From Mytilus edulis (Eukaryota; Mollusca; Bivalvia; Mytilida; Mytilidae), in assembly GCF_963676685.1 (NCBI RefSeq), contig NC_092345.1, positions 50,713,527 through 50,777,526 of the forward strand: a stretch of DNA of 64,000 bases, given 5' to 3'. The position numbers and the translations under genes are program-made. This document shows positions 36,801-44,403 of the stretch, in pieces. The notes below the pieces were generated by a model, which did no database searches, was not told the DNA's origin, and saw nothing but the letters and a program-made list of their open reading frames with translations. Numbering within the stretch: the stretch's first letter is position 1; the number at the start of each line of letters is the position of its first letter.

Positions 36801-39800
36801 TTATGATTTAATATTGTAGAAATTAGAGGAGGGATCAAATAAGAAAATTACAAACTTAAATAAGCTATCATAGAAATTACTTATGTAGTGTACTTGTGTT
36901 GGCTGTCGAACTTTCTGAATCTGAGCGTCACTTGTTATTCTTGTGTGGACGAAACGCACGTCTGGCGTATTAAAATTTTAAACCTGGTACCTTTTGTTAG
37001 CTATTATTCGTATGTTTCTCTGTCCTATATGTTCTCCCATTTATTTTTATTGTAGTCCTGTCATGTAATGTTGTCATTTTAATGTTATATTTAACATTGC
37101 CATAAAAGCGGGAAGTTCGACAAGACACAAAAACAAGTTCAACCCACTATTTGTTTCTTAAAATGTCCTGTACCAAGTAAGGAAAATGACCATTGTTATA
37201 TTATAGTTCGTTTCTGTGTGTGTTACATTTTAATGTTGTGTCATAGTTCTCCTCTATTATTTGATGCGTACCCCTCAGTTTTAGTTTGTAACCCGGATTT
37301 GTTTTTTTCTCAATCGATTTATGAATTTCGAACAGCGGTATTCTTTGTCGCCTTCATTAGCCACTTGTAGAGACAATTAGTTGCAGAATTTGAATTTGTA
37401 TCACTCTGTTACGGGAAGACATTATACTGGAAACGAAGAACCAAATCTGACTTACTCACGATGATAATTTTTTCTTTAAAGTCTATCTGGGTACCGGTAT
37501 TTCATAGCATGACCCGAAATCAGATGACAGAAGCGTCAAAACTAGGCATGTGAATGACAAGAAGTAAAACACATAAACATTTACAAATTGTAGAAATAAT
37601 AACTTTTCAGCACACAATTATAATAATTGCCCCCTCTAAAATAATTGGCTAACAATGAACCATTTCAAGATAATGTCTAGCCAAGTACCAGTATTTCATA
37701 TAATGACCTGCAGTTTTAAAGGAATAGATATGTAATGAAATGGTATTTATGTGAGTGAACATTTGTATAATGGTCAATGTTTCAATGCAAGAAGGAATTT
37801 TGAGCTTGACAAATATCTGAAAATATAAGCATAATGAATTCATACAAACACGTTCAGCCTCCAAAACGTAACTACATTTCTTTTTAATTACTATGATACT
37901 GTTAATCTTCATATAGCGAAAGAGTTGTTAGACGATATGGGAAATCAAACTGATGAAGATAGTGAATCAAGTGAAAGTGAGGATGATACCGATGACAAGA
38001 AACAAAATGACAAAAGAAAGAATAAAACAACAAAGAAAGAAAATAAACCCGATATGAAGGATCATTCGTTTTGGAAAAGTGTTCTTGGGACAGTATTTGA
38101 TGCTAATTCGTGGATAAATTCTATAGAAGGAAGAGCTGCAAAAGTACACAGCTTCATGAGAGGATTATCCCTATATAAAGTGTATCCCTTCTCACCATTT
38201 ACATCTATAAATGAAGAGACCGCAGGTAAATAAAATTATATAACAAAAAAAACTTTCTTTAAATACATTAGGGTTTTTATCTTCTCTTTTCTGTATTCTT
38301 CATATTCAATTTTTTTTAAATCTTACCACCAGTTGGATTTTTTTTTAATATATGAGCGTAACGTTTTAAATGGGATATGTAAACGCCCATAGATGGAACA
38401 GAGAGAATTTAAAAGGTTGGAAATGACGAGATGGCATTTGGAAAGTTGAAATCATCACGTTTGCCATAGGCTTAAATAATGGCAACACTAGTTACCGCTG
38501 TTCAAACTCAAGTTTATCAAAATCGATTAAAAATATCAAGAAATGAGGCAGGAATTTAATTTCGGTAGTATCTAATTTTAAGTTCCCTTAGATAGATGAA
38601 ATGTAAGCACTACTTGTAATGTAGGATAGTGGGTGTCAGAACATCATCAATATATCTGAAATTCAAATGAAAGAACTGTGCAAGATGCTTTTTTGTCTTT
38701 GAGAAGGTACTGTATGAATACATATGAGCACAACAAAAAAATGCTCTGCAGTGGTGCACAATTAGTTCTAATTTGAAATCCGCTTGTCTGCTTTAATCAT
38801 TCCATCAAACAGTCGTGCATTTTGATGACTTCATTTCCCGTCTTATTGTTATTGAAATCGGTTAGAACCTTCACAACAACAAAAAATCAGGAATTAATAC
38901 AAGGAATTTGTATCTACATTTCCTATTTCTGAAGAAAAAGAGCTCCGTTTAATGAAAAAAAAAGTCGATCTTTCAATTGAACATGCGGAGAAGTAGTTTT
39001 AAGCATCGAAAAGTAAAAGGTTTTGCTATTCATACAAAATTATAAAGAATACTTGGCACGTGTAAGCGCATTAAATATCTTTCAAATACACGCTTTTAGA
39101 TGGAAATTTAAAACGGATTGTCCTTTATAACACATCAAAATAAAAAATTCACACACATCTAACGAATGGAAAACATTGTGTTATATGTTGCATCATAGCA
39201 TATGATTGGTTTTTATTGGTTTTGATTTACATCTTTTTATTGCAAATCTTTGTTTGTATTTTCAGATCAGTTTGATGGCATTTTTGAACTTTTTCCAACC
39301 ACAATGAAAAAGCTCTACGTTGTTGATGGGGGATTGACATTCAATTCGCCATACCCGTTGTTACTAAGGCCCCAGAGACAAGTGGATCTTATCTTGTCGT
39401 TTGATTTTAGTGCAAGACCTACTGATGATACACCACCATTTAAGGTAATTGTTAAAACACATTAACCAATTTGCTTTGTTTAAGCCTAGGTAGCATAAAA
39501 GGAAAGAATCATATAAAGAATTGTAAGCCTAGGTAGCATAAAAGGAAAGTATCACATAAAGAATGTTAAGCCTAGGTAGCATAAAAGGAAAGAATCATAT
39601 CAAGAATTTTAAGAATTTATCTGTTTTTCATCAAATGATATGGAGTTCTTCTAGAAGACATTTACTTGTCAAAACGAAGTATCAAGCACTATATAAGCAG
39701 TTCATAAAACAAAAGAATGGCAAAAAATGTATAAATGCTACAAACGCAATTTGTAATTTGTAGGAAATCAAGATTGCAGAACACTGGGCTCACAAGAACA

Positions 39801-42195
39801 ATGTACCGTTTCCACCAATAGACGTCAATATAATGGAAAAGGAAGGAATAAAAGAGTGTTATGTGTTTGAAGATCGGAAAGATCCTAAATGTCCTACCAT
39901 CTTACATTTTGTTTTGTCAAATATAAATTTCAGGAATGAGACACAACCAGGTAATGTTTATGTTGGTATTTTTTTGCAATTGATAGATTGTTTGTTAGTG
40001 GTTAACACGTCATAAAAGAGAGGCGAAATATCTAGAAGTACATTCAAACTCACAAGTTGAAAATAAACTGACAACGCATTGGTTGAAAGAAAGAAAAACA
40101 GACATAAAACATAGAAAAATTTAAGAGCAATGACAATTGGAAAAAACGACTTTTGTGTAGTTCGGTCAAAGTGTATACTTATGATGTACCGTTGATGATT
40201 TCAAAGATATTTTTAAAAGCTGTATGAAACATAGTACTGAAGTTATTAAAATACTACAATACTAAAAAGTTCAAGAATTAATATATGGTGTGGATATACT
40301 GTACCATAATTGTATTACTGTCCTGTTAAATGCTCTTGATGTTTTCATTTTATCAAAACGGTGATTTCTTTTCAATATTTCATAAAATGTGTATTTCAAT
40401 TTTAGATGTACCAAGACAAACAGATGAAGAAAAAGAGTTTGGTGATTTCCAACTATTTGACGACCCAAAACGTCCATATTCGACTTTCAACTTTAATTAT
40501 TCTCATCTGGCGTTTGAAAGGATAACTCAATTAACTGAATATAACACTCTGCGCTTTAAAAATTTAATAATAGACAAGGTTCGAGAATGCGTGAGAAAAT
40601 ATCAGGATTCATCCATTCGAAGACCAATTAAACTACAAGATATTAAGAAATTAAGACTTGGAGCAAAGGATAAGGAGGATAGATTAAAACAGTTTGTCGA
40701 ATCTTTTGATTCCCCTGATTCATGAATGATAAACTGAGTACAGTTTTGGAACATTGATTGAAAGCATAAGAAGATAGTTATGTGCTTATGTTGTTTTTTA
40801 CGCAGTTTTTGAACATTGATTGCAAGCATAAGAAGATAGTTAGGTGCTTATGTCGGGTTTTTTCAAACACGAAATGTTATGATTGTGGGTAAGATAAAGT
40901 TGTATTTTCTCACAACATACTACATGCAGAACCTATACCGTGGAATTGAAAATGAACAGTATGATTAAGATAAGAACTAAAAAAACATATGTTATGAACA
41001 GTATGCTTAAGATAAGAACTGAAGAACATATGTTATATTCAGGTGTACCTTGAAATGTTCTACAGACGTTAAGCAAACGATTGAACATGATTTGAACAGT
41101 TTGAAATACGTTAGAAATAGTTGTATTTATTTTTTACATATCTACATTTTGTTTTTACATGTCTGTATTATGTTTTCGTTACCCATGTCATATTTTTACA
41201 TGTCTACATTTTGGTTCTCTACTCATATCATTGTTGATGTTTAGGTAGCAATACACAGTTAGAAGTTTAGTTTCGCATTATTGCCATTTTGAATTTTTTA
41301 AATATGAAAGTTTTTGCACAATAAAATTGATTTTTAGATAATTGAAGAATAATATAGCCTTCTTAGTGGGTTTATATGAACATTTAGATTGTTTTTAGCA
41401 TGTTTTATAGGCCATTTATCTGTTTGACAGTCAGTATTTTCCTATCCATACCGTCCATAGGTCCATAAATTATTGTAGTATTTATCAAAAAAGATTTTGC
41501 GCTCGATCTTTTCAATTCAATTTTACGGAAAAACGAGCAGAAATGCATATGATTTTATGGACCACTTGATAGATATAAACCTATGGTTTCAGGAAAGGTA
41601 TCACTGTAATTGATTGAAATTTTCCTTTGGACCAAATTTTGGAGACTTTTGTGACATGTACCCCCCCCCCCTTTTTTTGCTTATATTTTGTATCAAAGAA
41701 ATGCAGATTGTTGCCATGGTTACACCCAAAAGGAATTATATTTCACCATTATGACCATTAGAAATCAAATCTATGGGATTCTCCTTCTATAAATATATAC
41801 ATGCATAACACAAATATTAAGCCGTATTTGTTAGACAGGCGAGGAAAGAGGGTGTTTAAAAATTATGAGTGTCAATTTTAAGTTTTTTTCCTAACTGTGT
41901 ATTGCTACCTTAGTCAACTATTTATTAGAAACCGACTCAATTCCGAATGGATGTCATTGATAGAAATGTTTTTGTTAAACTTATTTGTTCTTCATTGTTT
42001 GATAGAAATGTTTTTGTTAAACTTATTTGTTCTTCATTGTTTATTCCTAAGCGATGTTTTGCAATGTTTTACCTCTAGTTTTAGTAGTCATTCAGACATT
42101 TTTATGTTATCTTTTTAAAAGTGAATTCATTTTATCTGTTTTTCTTATATTTGTTTAATAATTATCTCTTGTTTTTTAAATAAATTTATTTAAAA
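21764..42195 (+). CDS. PLA2G4: Group IV cytosolic phospholipase A2, complete gene (16 coding exons, 756 residues)
   Basis: Calcium-dependent cytosolic phospholipase A2, which binds membranes through its C2 domain and hydrolyses the sn-2 ester of phospholipids, releasing arachidonate and similar fatty acids. Coding starts at ATG 21,794 and ends at TGA 40,725. Sixteen exons joined at GT-AG junctions give 2,271 nt with no frame break, close to the 749 residues of human PLA2G4A. The C2 domain covers about residues 10-140, with calcium-loop residues D43, D46 and D96-A97-N98. The lipase domain follows, with GGGFR (196-200), the nucleophile Ser228 in GLSGS, Asp549 in VVDGG and Arg566. These match the human catalytic residues (Arg200, Ser228, Asp549, Arg566). 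An acidic-to-basic linker (about 430-475) and Ser518-Pro correspond to the human regulatory loop and MAPK site Ser505. A noncoding exon must lie upstream. Poly(A) signals: AATAAA at 41,320 and 42,179. Confidence 0.97.
23478..23855 (+). repeat. Dispersed repeat family A
   Basis: Best-preserved copy in the window: starts near CCTTATGTTGTACTGTTATA and ends with CATTGGCAATCATACCACAT followed by CTTCTTTTTT. The plus frame at 23,459-23,662 runs through it and is not a gene. Confidence 0.8.
25130..25270 (+). repeat. Dispersed repeat family F (ACTCCGAGGAAAATTC)
   Basis: AAAATACCGAACTCCGAGGA, then AACGGAAAGTC and ACACATCAAACGAATGG. Related pieces are at 28,860, 29,540, 35,668 and 39,100, all within phospholipase introns and in the same orientation. 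Confidence 0.75.
25495..25556 (+). repeat. Dispersed repeat family E, tail fragment
   Basis: GACGAAACGCGCGTCTGGCA followed by TATTAAATTATAATCCTGGT, the best-preserved copy of this tail. Confidence 0.75.
26172..26545 (+). repeat. Tandem duplication of the exon-2 acceptor region
   Basis: About 26,172-26,362 and 26,365-26,545 are two copies of one unit of about 190 bp: both contain ACTTCCTC.GG, TTTTACAGAAATGTA, CATATAGCCATAT and TTATTCCAGCTTCGA/TTAATTCCAGCTTCGA. The upstream copy ends in a pseudo-exon with its own AG, CTTCGATCCTTTTTATTAG, that in the phospholipase frame runs into TAG. The downstream copy is the real exon 2. Confidence 0.85.
26530..26554 (+). CDS. PLA2G4: cPLA2 exon 2 (25 nt micro-exon)
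   Basis: Acceptor TTTATTCCAG, donor GTGAGT. It completes a serine codon and encodes FDPFQVFE. Its length (1+24 nt) keeps frame with exons 1 and 3. Very short, so annotation programs may miss it. Confidence 0.88.
26930..27060 (-). repeat. Dispersed repeat family E, minus orientation
   Basis: ACGCCAGACGTGCGTTTCGT followed by CTACAAAAGACTCATCAGTG, the reverse complement of the family tail, in intron 2. Confidence 0.75.
27325..27406 (+). CDS. PLA2G4: cPLA2 exon 3 (C2 domain)
   Basis: Acceptor TTTTATAG, donor GTAAGT. 82 nt encoding residues 15-41 (ends GYNITKGWAADL plus one base). Covers the first C2 strands leading into calcium-binding loop 1. Confidence 0.93.
27407..28281. other. cPLA2 intron 3
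   Basis: Apart from a short dispersed-repeat match near 27,610-27,720 (TATGAGTACCAATGAGACAA and a downstream GTCAAAGTACGG block), nothing is recognised. Confidence 0.4.
28282..28428 (+). CDS. PLA2G4: cPLA2 exon 4 (C2 calcium loop 1)
   Basis: Acceptor TTTTACAG, donor GTACAG. 147 nt. Begins MDTPDPFVSLYI (D43 and D46 are predicted calcium ligands) and contains NEVNPVWDETFQF, a typical C2 signature. Confidence 0.96.
28860..28960 (+). repeat. Dispersed repeat family F
   Basis: AAAATACTGAACTCCGATGA, then AAAACGGAATGTCCGTAG. Lies in intron 4, in the same orientation as the other copies. Confidence 0.7.
29339..29454 (+). CDS. PLA2G4: cPLA2 exon 5 (C2 calcium loop 3)
   Basis: Acceptor AATTTCAG, donor GTACTG. 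116 nt. Encodes EITLIDANYTIDETIG; D96-A97-N98 correspond to the D-A-N calcium ligands of the vertebrate enzyme. Confidence 0.96.
29540..29990 (+). repeat. Dispersed repeat family F, long copy
   Basis: Starts AAAATACTGAACTCCAAGGA, continues with ACACATCAAACGAATAG and extends through GGGGTACATCAATCAACATT. The plus frame at 29,803-29,991 lies inside it and is rejected as a gene. Confidence 0.7.
30122..30370 (+). repeat. Dispersed element G, uninterrupted copy
   Basis: GAGAAAAGCAATCGAGTTGA, TTTATCGCTATTTTACTTAT, then TCATATCACTCGAAT, CGCTGAGAAAG and AAATAGCGATAA. It serves as the empty-site reference for the nested insertion at 11.1-11.9 kb. Confidence 0.75.
30371..31545. other. cPLA2 intron 5, distal part
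   Basis: No recognised repeat or gene. The open frame beginning 31,273 is only an upstream extension of exon 6. Confidence 0.4.
31546..31583 (+). CDS. PLA2G4: cPLA2 exon 6 (38 nt)
   Basis: Acceptor ATTTACAG, donor GTATGA. Encodes TSEVDIEMWAET plus two bases, corresponding to the last C2 strand. Confidence 0.92.
31912..32395 (+). repeat. Penelope-like element 3' end
   Basis: Very similar to the element at 49.68-50.16 kb in inverse orientation: it begins within the coding part (TTGATAGAGGGTTACTGCTT), passes the RT-frame stop near 32,072, and continues with CCACATGTGGAGCAGGATCT and the CCATGGCGTTGTCAGTTTGT tail. Lies in intron 6, same strand as the gene. Confidence 0.85.
32960..33092 (+). CDS. 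PLA2G4: cPLA2 exon 7 (C2 to lipase linker)
   Basis: Acceptor TATTTGCAG, donor GTAAAT. 133 nt. Encodes VTPDLRFSLTLCEEERTFLA and on to PKSSRE, the end of the C2 domain and the start of the lipase domain. Confidence 0.95.
33436..33572 (+). CDS. PLA2G4: cPLA2 exon 8 (catalytic serine)
   Basis: Acceptor AAATTACAG, donor GTATGT. 137 nt, residues 187-231 plus two bases. Contains GSGGGFRAM (oxyanion region, Arg200) and GLSGS with the nucleophile Ser228. Confidence 0.98.
33655..33965. repeat. Dispersed repeat in cPLA2 intron 8
   Basis: GGAATGTGTCAAAGAGACAA, CAGACAACAGCCCAAGGTCA and CCTCTAGCCAATGTAAAATA look like a mussel dispersed repeat that I recall only loosely; no second copy was located in the window, so class and ends are unknown. 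Confidence 0.4.
33966..34498. other. cPLA2 intron 8, distal part
   Basis: AT-rich, nothing recognised. It ends in the non-CAG acceptor TTTTAAG. Confidence 0.5.
34499..34721 (+). CDS. PLA2G4: cPLA2 exon 9
   Basis: Acceptor ATTTTAAG, donor GTAAGG. 223 nt. Encodes YLSQLYSNPEWPKK through GQPVSFTDFFGHLVGETLLHE, a strongly conserved stretch of the lipase domain. Confidence 0.97.
35011..35125 (+). CDS. PLA2G4: cPLA2 exon 10
   Basis: Acceptor CATATTTTAG, donor GTGAGG. 115 nt. Encodes RMNAKLTDQRD through VPFPLYTCLHVKRQVSAMIFH. Confidence 0.96.
35126..35777. other. cPLA2 intron 10
   Basis: AT-rich. Includes a family F fragment at about 35,665-35,745 (GAACGCCGAGGAAAATTC and CAAATGGATAAC). Confidence 0.55.
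35778..35915 (+). CDS. PLA2G4: cPLA2 exon 11
   Basis: Acceptor TTTTTTTCAG, donor GTAAGA. 138 nt. Encodes WMEFSAYEIGLPKYGTFM and HFGSKYFMGQLVRKHPEPPL, strongly conserved in group IVA enzymes. Confidence 0.97.
35990..36069. repeat. Perfect 32-bp inverted repeat in cPLA2 intron 11
   Basis: Arms 35,991-36,022 and 36,037-36,068 are exact reverse complements (33 bp with the next pair), around a 14-nt loop. The transcript would form a long uninterrupted stem just downstream of exon 11. No target duplication is visible. Confidence 0.9.
36070..36545. other. cPLA2 intron 11, distal part
   Basis: Nothing recognised; overlapping frames on both strands near 36,304-36,626 are shadows or the upstream extension of exon 12. 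Confidence 0.5.
36546..36650 (+). CDS. PLA2G4: cPLA2 exon 12
   Basis: Acceptor ATGCTTCAG, donor GTGAGT. 105 nt. Encodes IWGSAFCIQLKRLLKDDKK and on to FDEREEM, entering the flexible lid region. Confidence 0.95.
36651..37916. other. cPLA2 intron 12
   Basis: Contains a family E tail at about 36,925-37,005 (GACGAAACGCACGTCTGGCG). From 37,490 to 37,720 there are two similar pieces (GTACCGGTATTTCATA..ATGACC and GTACCAGTATTTCATA..ATGACC). No gene. Confidence 0.5.
37917..38225 (+). CDS. PLA2G4: cPLA2 exon 13 (regulatory linker and SP site)
   Basis: Acceptor CATATAG, donor GTAAAT. 309 nt, residues 426-528 approximately. Starts with an acidic, serine-rich segment (DEDSESSESEDDTDD), then a lysine-rich one. 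The later part has IEGRAAKVHSFMRGLSLY and YPFSPF; Ser518-Pro aligns with the MAPK-phosphorylated Ser505-Pro of the human enzyme. The acidic stretch is a plausible kinase-regulated disordered loop (inference). Confidence 0.96.
38380..38830 (-). mobile_element. Degraded Penelope-like RT remnant in cPLA2 intron 13
   Basis: The reverse complement of about 38,640-38,800 translates in one frame to a decayed core: TNCAPL, then a stretch with LKDKK, then FQIYIDDVL, matching GTNCAPL...KDKK...FRYIDDVL of the element at 50-51 kb. Near 38,450 the nucleotides TGGAAAGTTGAAATCATCAC also match that element. The copy is old and from a different lineage. Confidence 0.7.
38831..39265. other. cPLA2 intron 13, distal part
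   Basis: A weak family F match at about 39,100-39,185 (AAACGGATTGTCC, CATCTAACGAATGGAAAACA). The segmental duplication begins at about 39,246, within the pyrimidine tract of the next acceptor. Confidence 0.5.
39266..39444 (+). CDS. PLA2G4: cPLA2 exon 14 (catalytic aspartate)
   Basis: Acceptor ATTTTCAG, donor GTAATT. 179 nt. Encodes MKKLYVVDGGLTFNSPYPLL with Asp549 of the dyad, RPQR with Arg566, and LSFDFSARP. Duplicated at 46,328-46,506. Confidence 0.98.
39479..39610 (+). repeat. Three tandem 49-bp repeats in cPLA2 intron 14
   Basis: AAGCCTAGGTAGCATAAAAG followed by GAAAGAATCATATAAAGAAT, three times with few differences. The duplicate gene fragment carries the same three units at about 46,545-46,675, so the triplication is older than the segmental duplication. 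Confidence 0.9.
39764..39950 (+). CDS. PLA2G4: cPLA2 exon 15
   Basis: Acceptor AATTTGTAG, donor GTAATG. 187 nt. Encodes EIKIAEHWAHKNNVPFPPID through GIKECYVFED and TILHFVLSNINFRNE. Its duplicate has a stop codon. Confidence 0.96.
40014..40145 (-). repeat. Penelope-like tail fragment, minus orientation
   Basis: AAACTCACAAGTTGAAAATA then AACTGACAACGC, followed by GAAAAACAGACATAAAACAT: the reverse complement of the terminal tail. Also present in the duplicate (about 47,080-47,180), so it is older than the duplication. Confidence 0.7.
40406..40725 (+). CDS. PLA2G4: cPLA2 exon 16 (last coding exon)
   Basis: Acceptor CAATTTTAG. Encodes VPRQTDEEKEFGDFQLFDDP, STFNFNYSHLAFERI and the C terminus VESFDSPDS, then TGA. 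320 nt including the stop. Confidence 0.97.
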
Positions 42196-42275
42196 TGAAT
42201 CTTGAAGATGATCATGAAAGAGCCCTTTCTGAAAATGCAAATTTGTCACTTTTTACAGAGATTAAAAAAATACTT
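40726..42275 (+). other. cPLA2 3'UTR and downstream sequence
   Basis: AATAAA at 41,320-41,325 and 42,179-42,184 are candidate poly(A) signals. Local duplications: CATTGATTG.AAGCATAAGAA near 40,752 and 40,815, and a 43-bp direct repeat (ATAGAAATGTTTTTGTTAAA and following) at about 41,960 and 42,003. An 11-C run is at 41,661-41,671. The segmental duplication ends near 42,275. Confidence 0.7.
41320..41325 (+). terminator. Candidate poly(A) signal of cPLA2
   Basis: AATAAA about 600 nt after the stop codon. A second AATAAA is at 42,179; which one is used cannot be told from sequence. Confidence 0.5.
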
Positions 42276-42289
42276 GACGATAGATCACT

Positions 42290-43165
42290 TTAGATACTGG
42301 GTAAATATGTTTATAAATGCGCGTAGATGGTTGGTGGCTACGTTGGATAATGGGGGTACACGTTTTTGTTTTTAGAAATGCGCGTACATGATTGATCGGT
42401 GCATTGGATTATGAAGGTAAACGTTTTTACTTTAATAAATGCAAGTAGATGGTTGGTAGCTGCTTTAGAAATTGGAGGGAACACCTTCATTTAATTTTAG
42501 GAATGCGCGTAGACGATTTGTGGCTACGTTGGAAATTGAGAACATGGTTTTGTTTTAGAATTGCGCGTGCGTAAATGATTGATAGCCACGTTAGATAATG
42601 GGGTACACGAGTTTTTTATTTTTAGAAATGCCCGTAATGCTTCGTTAGATAATAAGGGTACACGGTTTTGGTTTTTTTTTAAATGCTCGTAGATGATTGA
42701 TTACTTCGTTAGATAATGGGGGTACACGGTTTTTTTTATTTAAAAAATGCGCGAAGATAATTGATAGCTACGTTGAATAATGGGGAAATACGTTTTTGTT
42801 TTTAGAAATGCCCGTAGATGATTGATTACTTCGTTAGATAATGGGGGTACAGGTTTTTTATTTTAAAAATGCGCGAAGATAATTGATAGCTACTTTGAAT
42901 AATGGCGGTAGACGGTATTGTTTTAGAAATGCGCGTGCTTAGATGATTGATAGCTACGTTGGAAAATTGTGTTCACGTTTTTGATTTTAGAAATGCGCGA
43001 AGATAATTGATAGCTACGTTGGATAATGACGGTAGACGGTTTTGTTTTAGAAATGCGCGTGAGTGAATGATTGATAGCTACGTTTGATAATGGATTTTTT
43101 TTTTGATTTTAGAAATGCGCGAGGATAATTGATAGCTACGTTTGATAATGGCGATAGAAGGTTTT
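42290..43165. repeat. Degenerate minisatellite, units of about 60 bp
   Basis: At least twelve units built from TTTAGAAATGCGCGTAGATG, ATTGATAGCTACGTTGGATA and ATGGGGGTACACGGTTTT, with many indels and some paired higher-order units. Not coding. It begins about 15 bp after the segment copied to 49.1 kb ends, so the duplication breakpoint lies at its edge. Confidence 0.85.
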
Positions 43166-43179
43166 GTTTCGATACGTAT

Positions 43180-43317
43180 AGATTATAACATGCCCTTTTC
43201 CAAATTATCCCTGGTATCATCCCGAGACTCCCATATCGGCCTCGAGGCTTTAGCCGAGGGCCGATATGGGTCGAGGGATGATACAAGGGCCAATATGGAA
43301 AAGATATGTTATAATCT
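43180..43317. repeat. 138-bp near-perfect palindrome
   Basis: Ends AGATTATAACA and TGTTATAATCT; the centre has GGCCTCGAGGC and CCGAGGGCC. Inside, CCCATATCGGCC pairs with GGCCGATATGGG and GGTATCATCCC with GGGATGATAC. It looks like a foldback non-autonomous element. The open frames across it are shadows. Confidence 0.85.
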
Positions 43318-43742
43318 GTTGATCACATATTTAAGTTCTGCAGAATTGAGAGCAAAACAAATCAATTACGACAATTTAATGAAACATAACTGGTAAAATC
43401 TTAAATTTCTTATCACAAAAGTGTTAAAAATTGTCGTTAAGTACGCAATGACGTCGCGTCATTTGGAATCGGGGCACAATAACCAATAACCTCTTTTTGG
43501 CCCCGGGCAATTATGTGGTTATTGCATATGCAAAACCCAACGTATTCGTAACAAATATGTGATAAAGAAATGTTATTTTCATATTTATTACAATATTTGA
43601 CAATACATATATGACGATCAGTTAGTTGTGTCTCTGAATGACATAGCAGTACAATTTTTGTGAAGAATATCACTAATTTCCAAAGGAATATATTGGATTT
43701 TTTTCTGGTTTTTTTATGTGTTTTGGTTGTGTTTCATCTCCT
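43318..43742. other. Non-genic stretch downstream of the ankyrin gene
   Basis: AT-rich; the minus open frame at 43,437-43,673 shows no domain. Confidence 0.4.
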
Positions 43743-43748
43743 TTTATT
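43743..43748 (-). terminator. Candidate poly(A) signal of the ankyrin gene
   Basis: TTTATT on plus reads AATAAA on minus, about 175 nt after the stop codon. Confidence 0.5.
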
Positions 43749-43923
43749 CTCATTCATAATGCGTGTCCTTTCGGAATACCTTCGTGTTCAACTTTCAAGT
43801 GATGGCTAGAATATGGCAACAAGATCATTCAAGCTGTAGTTCATGTTCCCATTCAATAACGAGATGTATGTTCTGTTTTAATGAGTTGACTGCATTCTGC
43901 ATTACATCTCCTCTTGTAAACGA

Positions 43924-44280
43924 TTAAGTATTTTCTTCTTTTTTCTCCAAAATATTAGCAATATTACTATGACCATTCCGTTCTGCATACATAAGAGCTG
44001 TCCATCCATATATATCATATTTGCTGCTATCACAAGTATTTTCGATGAGAAATCTAACAAAAGACTCTCGGTCACATTCTACTACACTCCTTTTTCTGAT
44101 TGAATTTCTGCGGTACTTACATGTTTCTATTAATGGCGTGCTACCAAAATAGTTGATGCAGTTAACCCCTTTGCCTTTTGAAATTAGATCTGTAGCCAGC
44201 GGAAACCTTTCGTGTCGTATAGCCTCGAAGATTGCTCCAATTCTCTCATTTTCTTTGTCTTGACTGATTCCGGTTCCCAT
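43924..44280 (-). CDS. Small single-exon ankyrin-repeat protein (118 residues)
   Basis: The protein has two recognisable ankyrin repeats. The first, about residues 38-52, is VNCINYFGSTPLIET. The second, about 89-112, is DIYGWTALMYAERNGHSNIANIL, the canonical G-TALM-A--NGH pattern. Between them is a basic segment KYRRNSIRKRSVVECDRESF. No signal peptide or membrane segment is visible. The start ATG has an A-rich context (AAAAATGGG) and a TATA box lies 72 bp upstream. Ankyrin repeats mediate protein-protein contacts; the partner is unknown. An intronless gene could be a retrocopy or a member of the large intron-poor ankyrin families of molluscs. It sits between the intact and duplicated parts of the phospholipase locus, on the opposite strand. 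The frame is intact and ends in a lysine/glutamate-rich tail. Confidence 0.8.
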   Translation of the reverse strand: MGTGISQDKENERIGAIFEAIRHERFPLATDLISKGKGVNCINYFGSTPLIETCKYRRNSIRKRSVVECDRESFVRFLIENTCDSSKYDIYGWTALMYAERNGHSNIANILEKKEENT

Positions 44281-44351
44281 TTTTCAAAAGTAATAATGTC
44301 CTTCCTTGTTCAATGATAAAGCAATAGTATTTCCAATATTATTATCAATCT

Positions 44352-44359
44352 TATTTATA
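44352..44359 (-). promoter_or_regulatory. TATA box of the ankyrin gene
   Basis: Minus-strand TATAAATA, 72 nt upstream of the ATG, predicts a short 5'UTR of about 40 nt. The tandem 180-bp repeats begin 45 bp further upstream. Confidence 0.6.
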
Positions 44360-44403
44360 CAAGTTTGCTATCTACGTCATTGATGACACTACGCAAAATT
44401 ACG

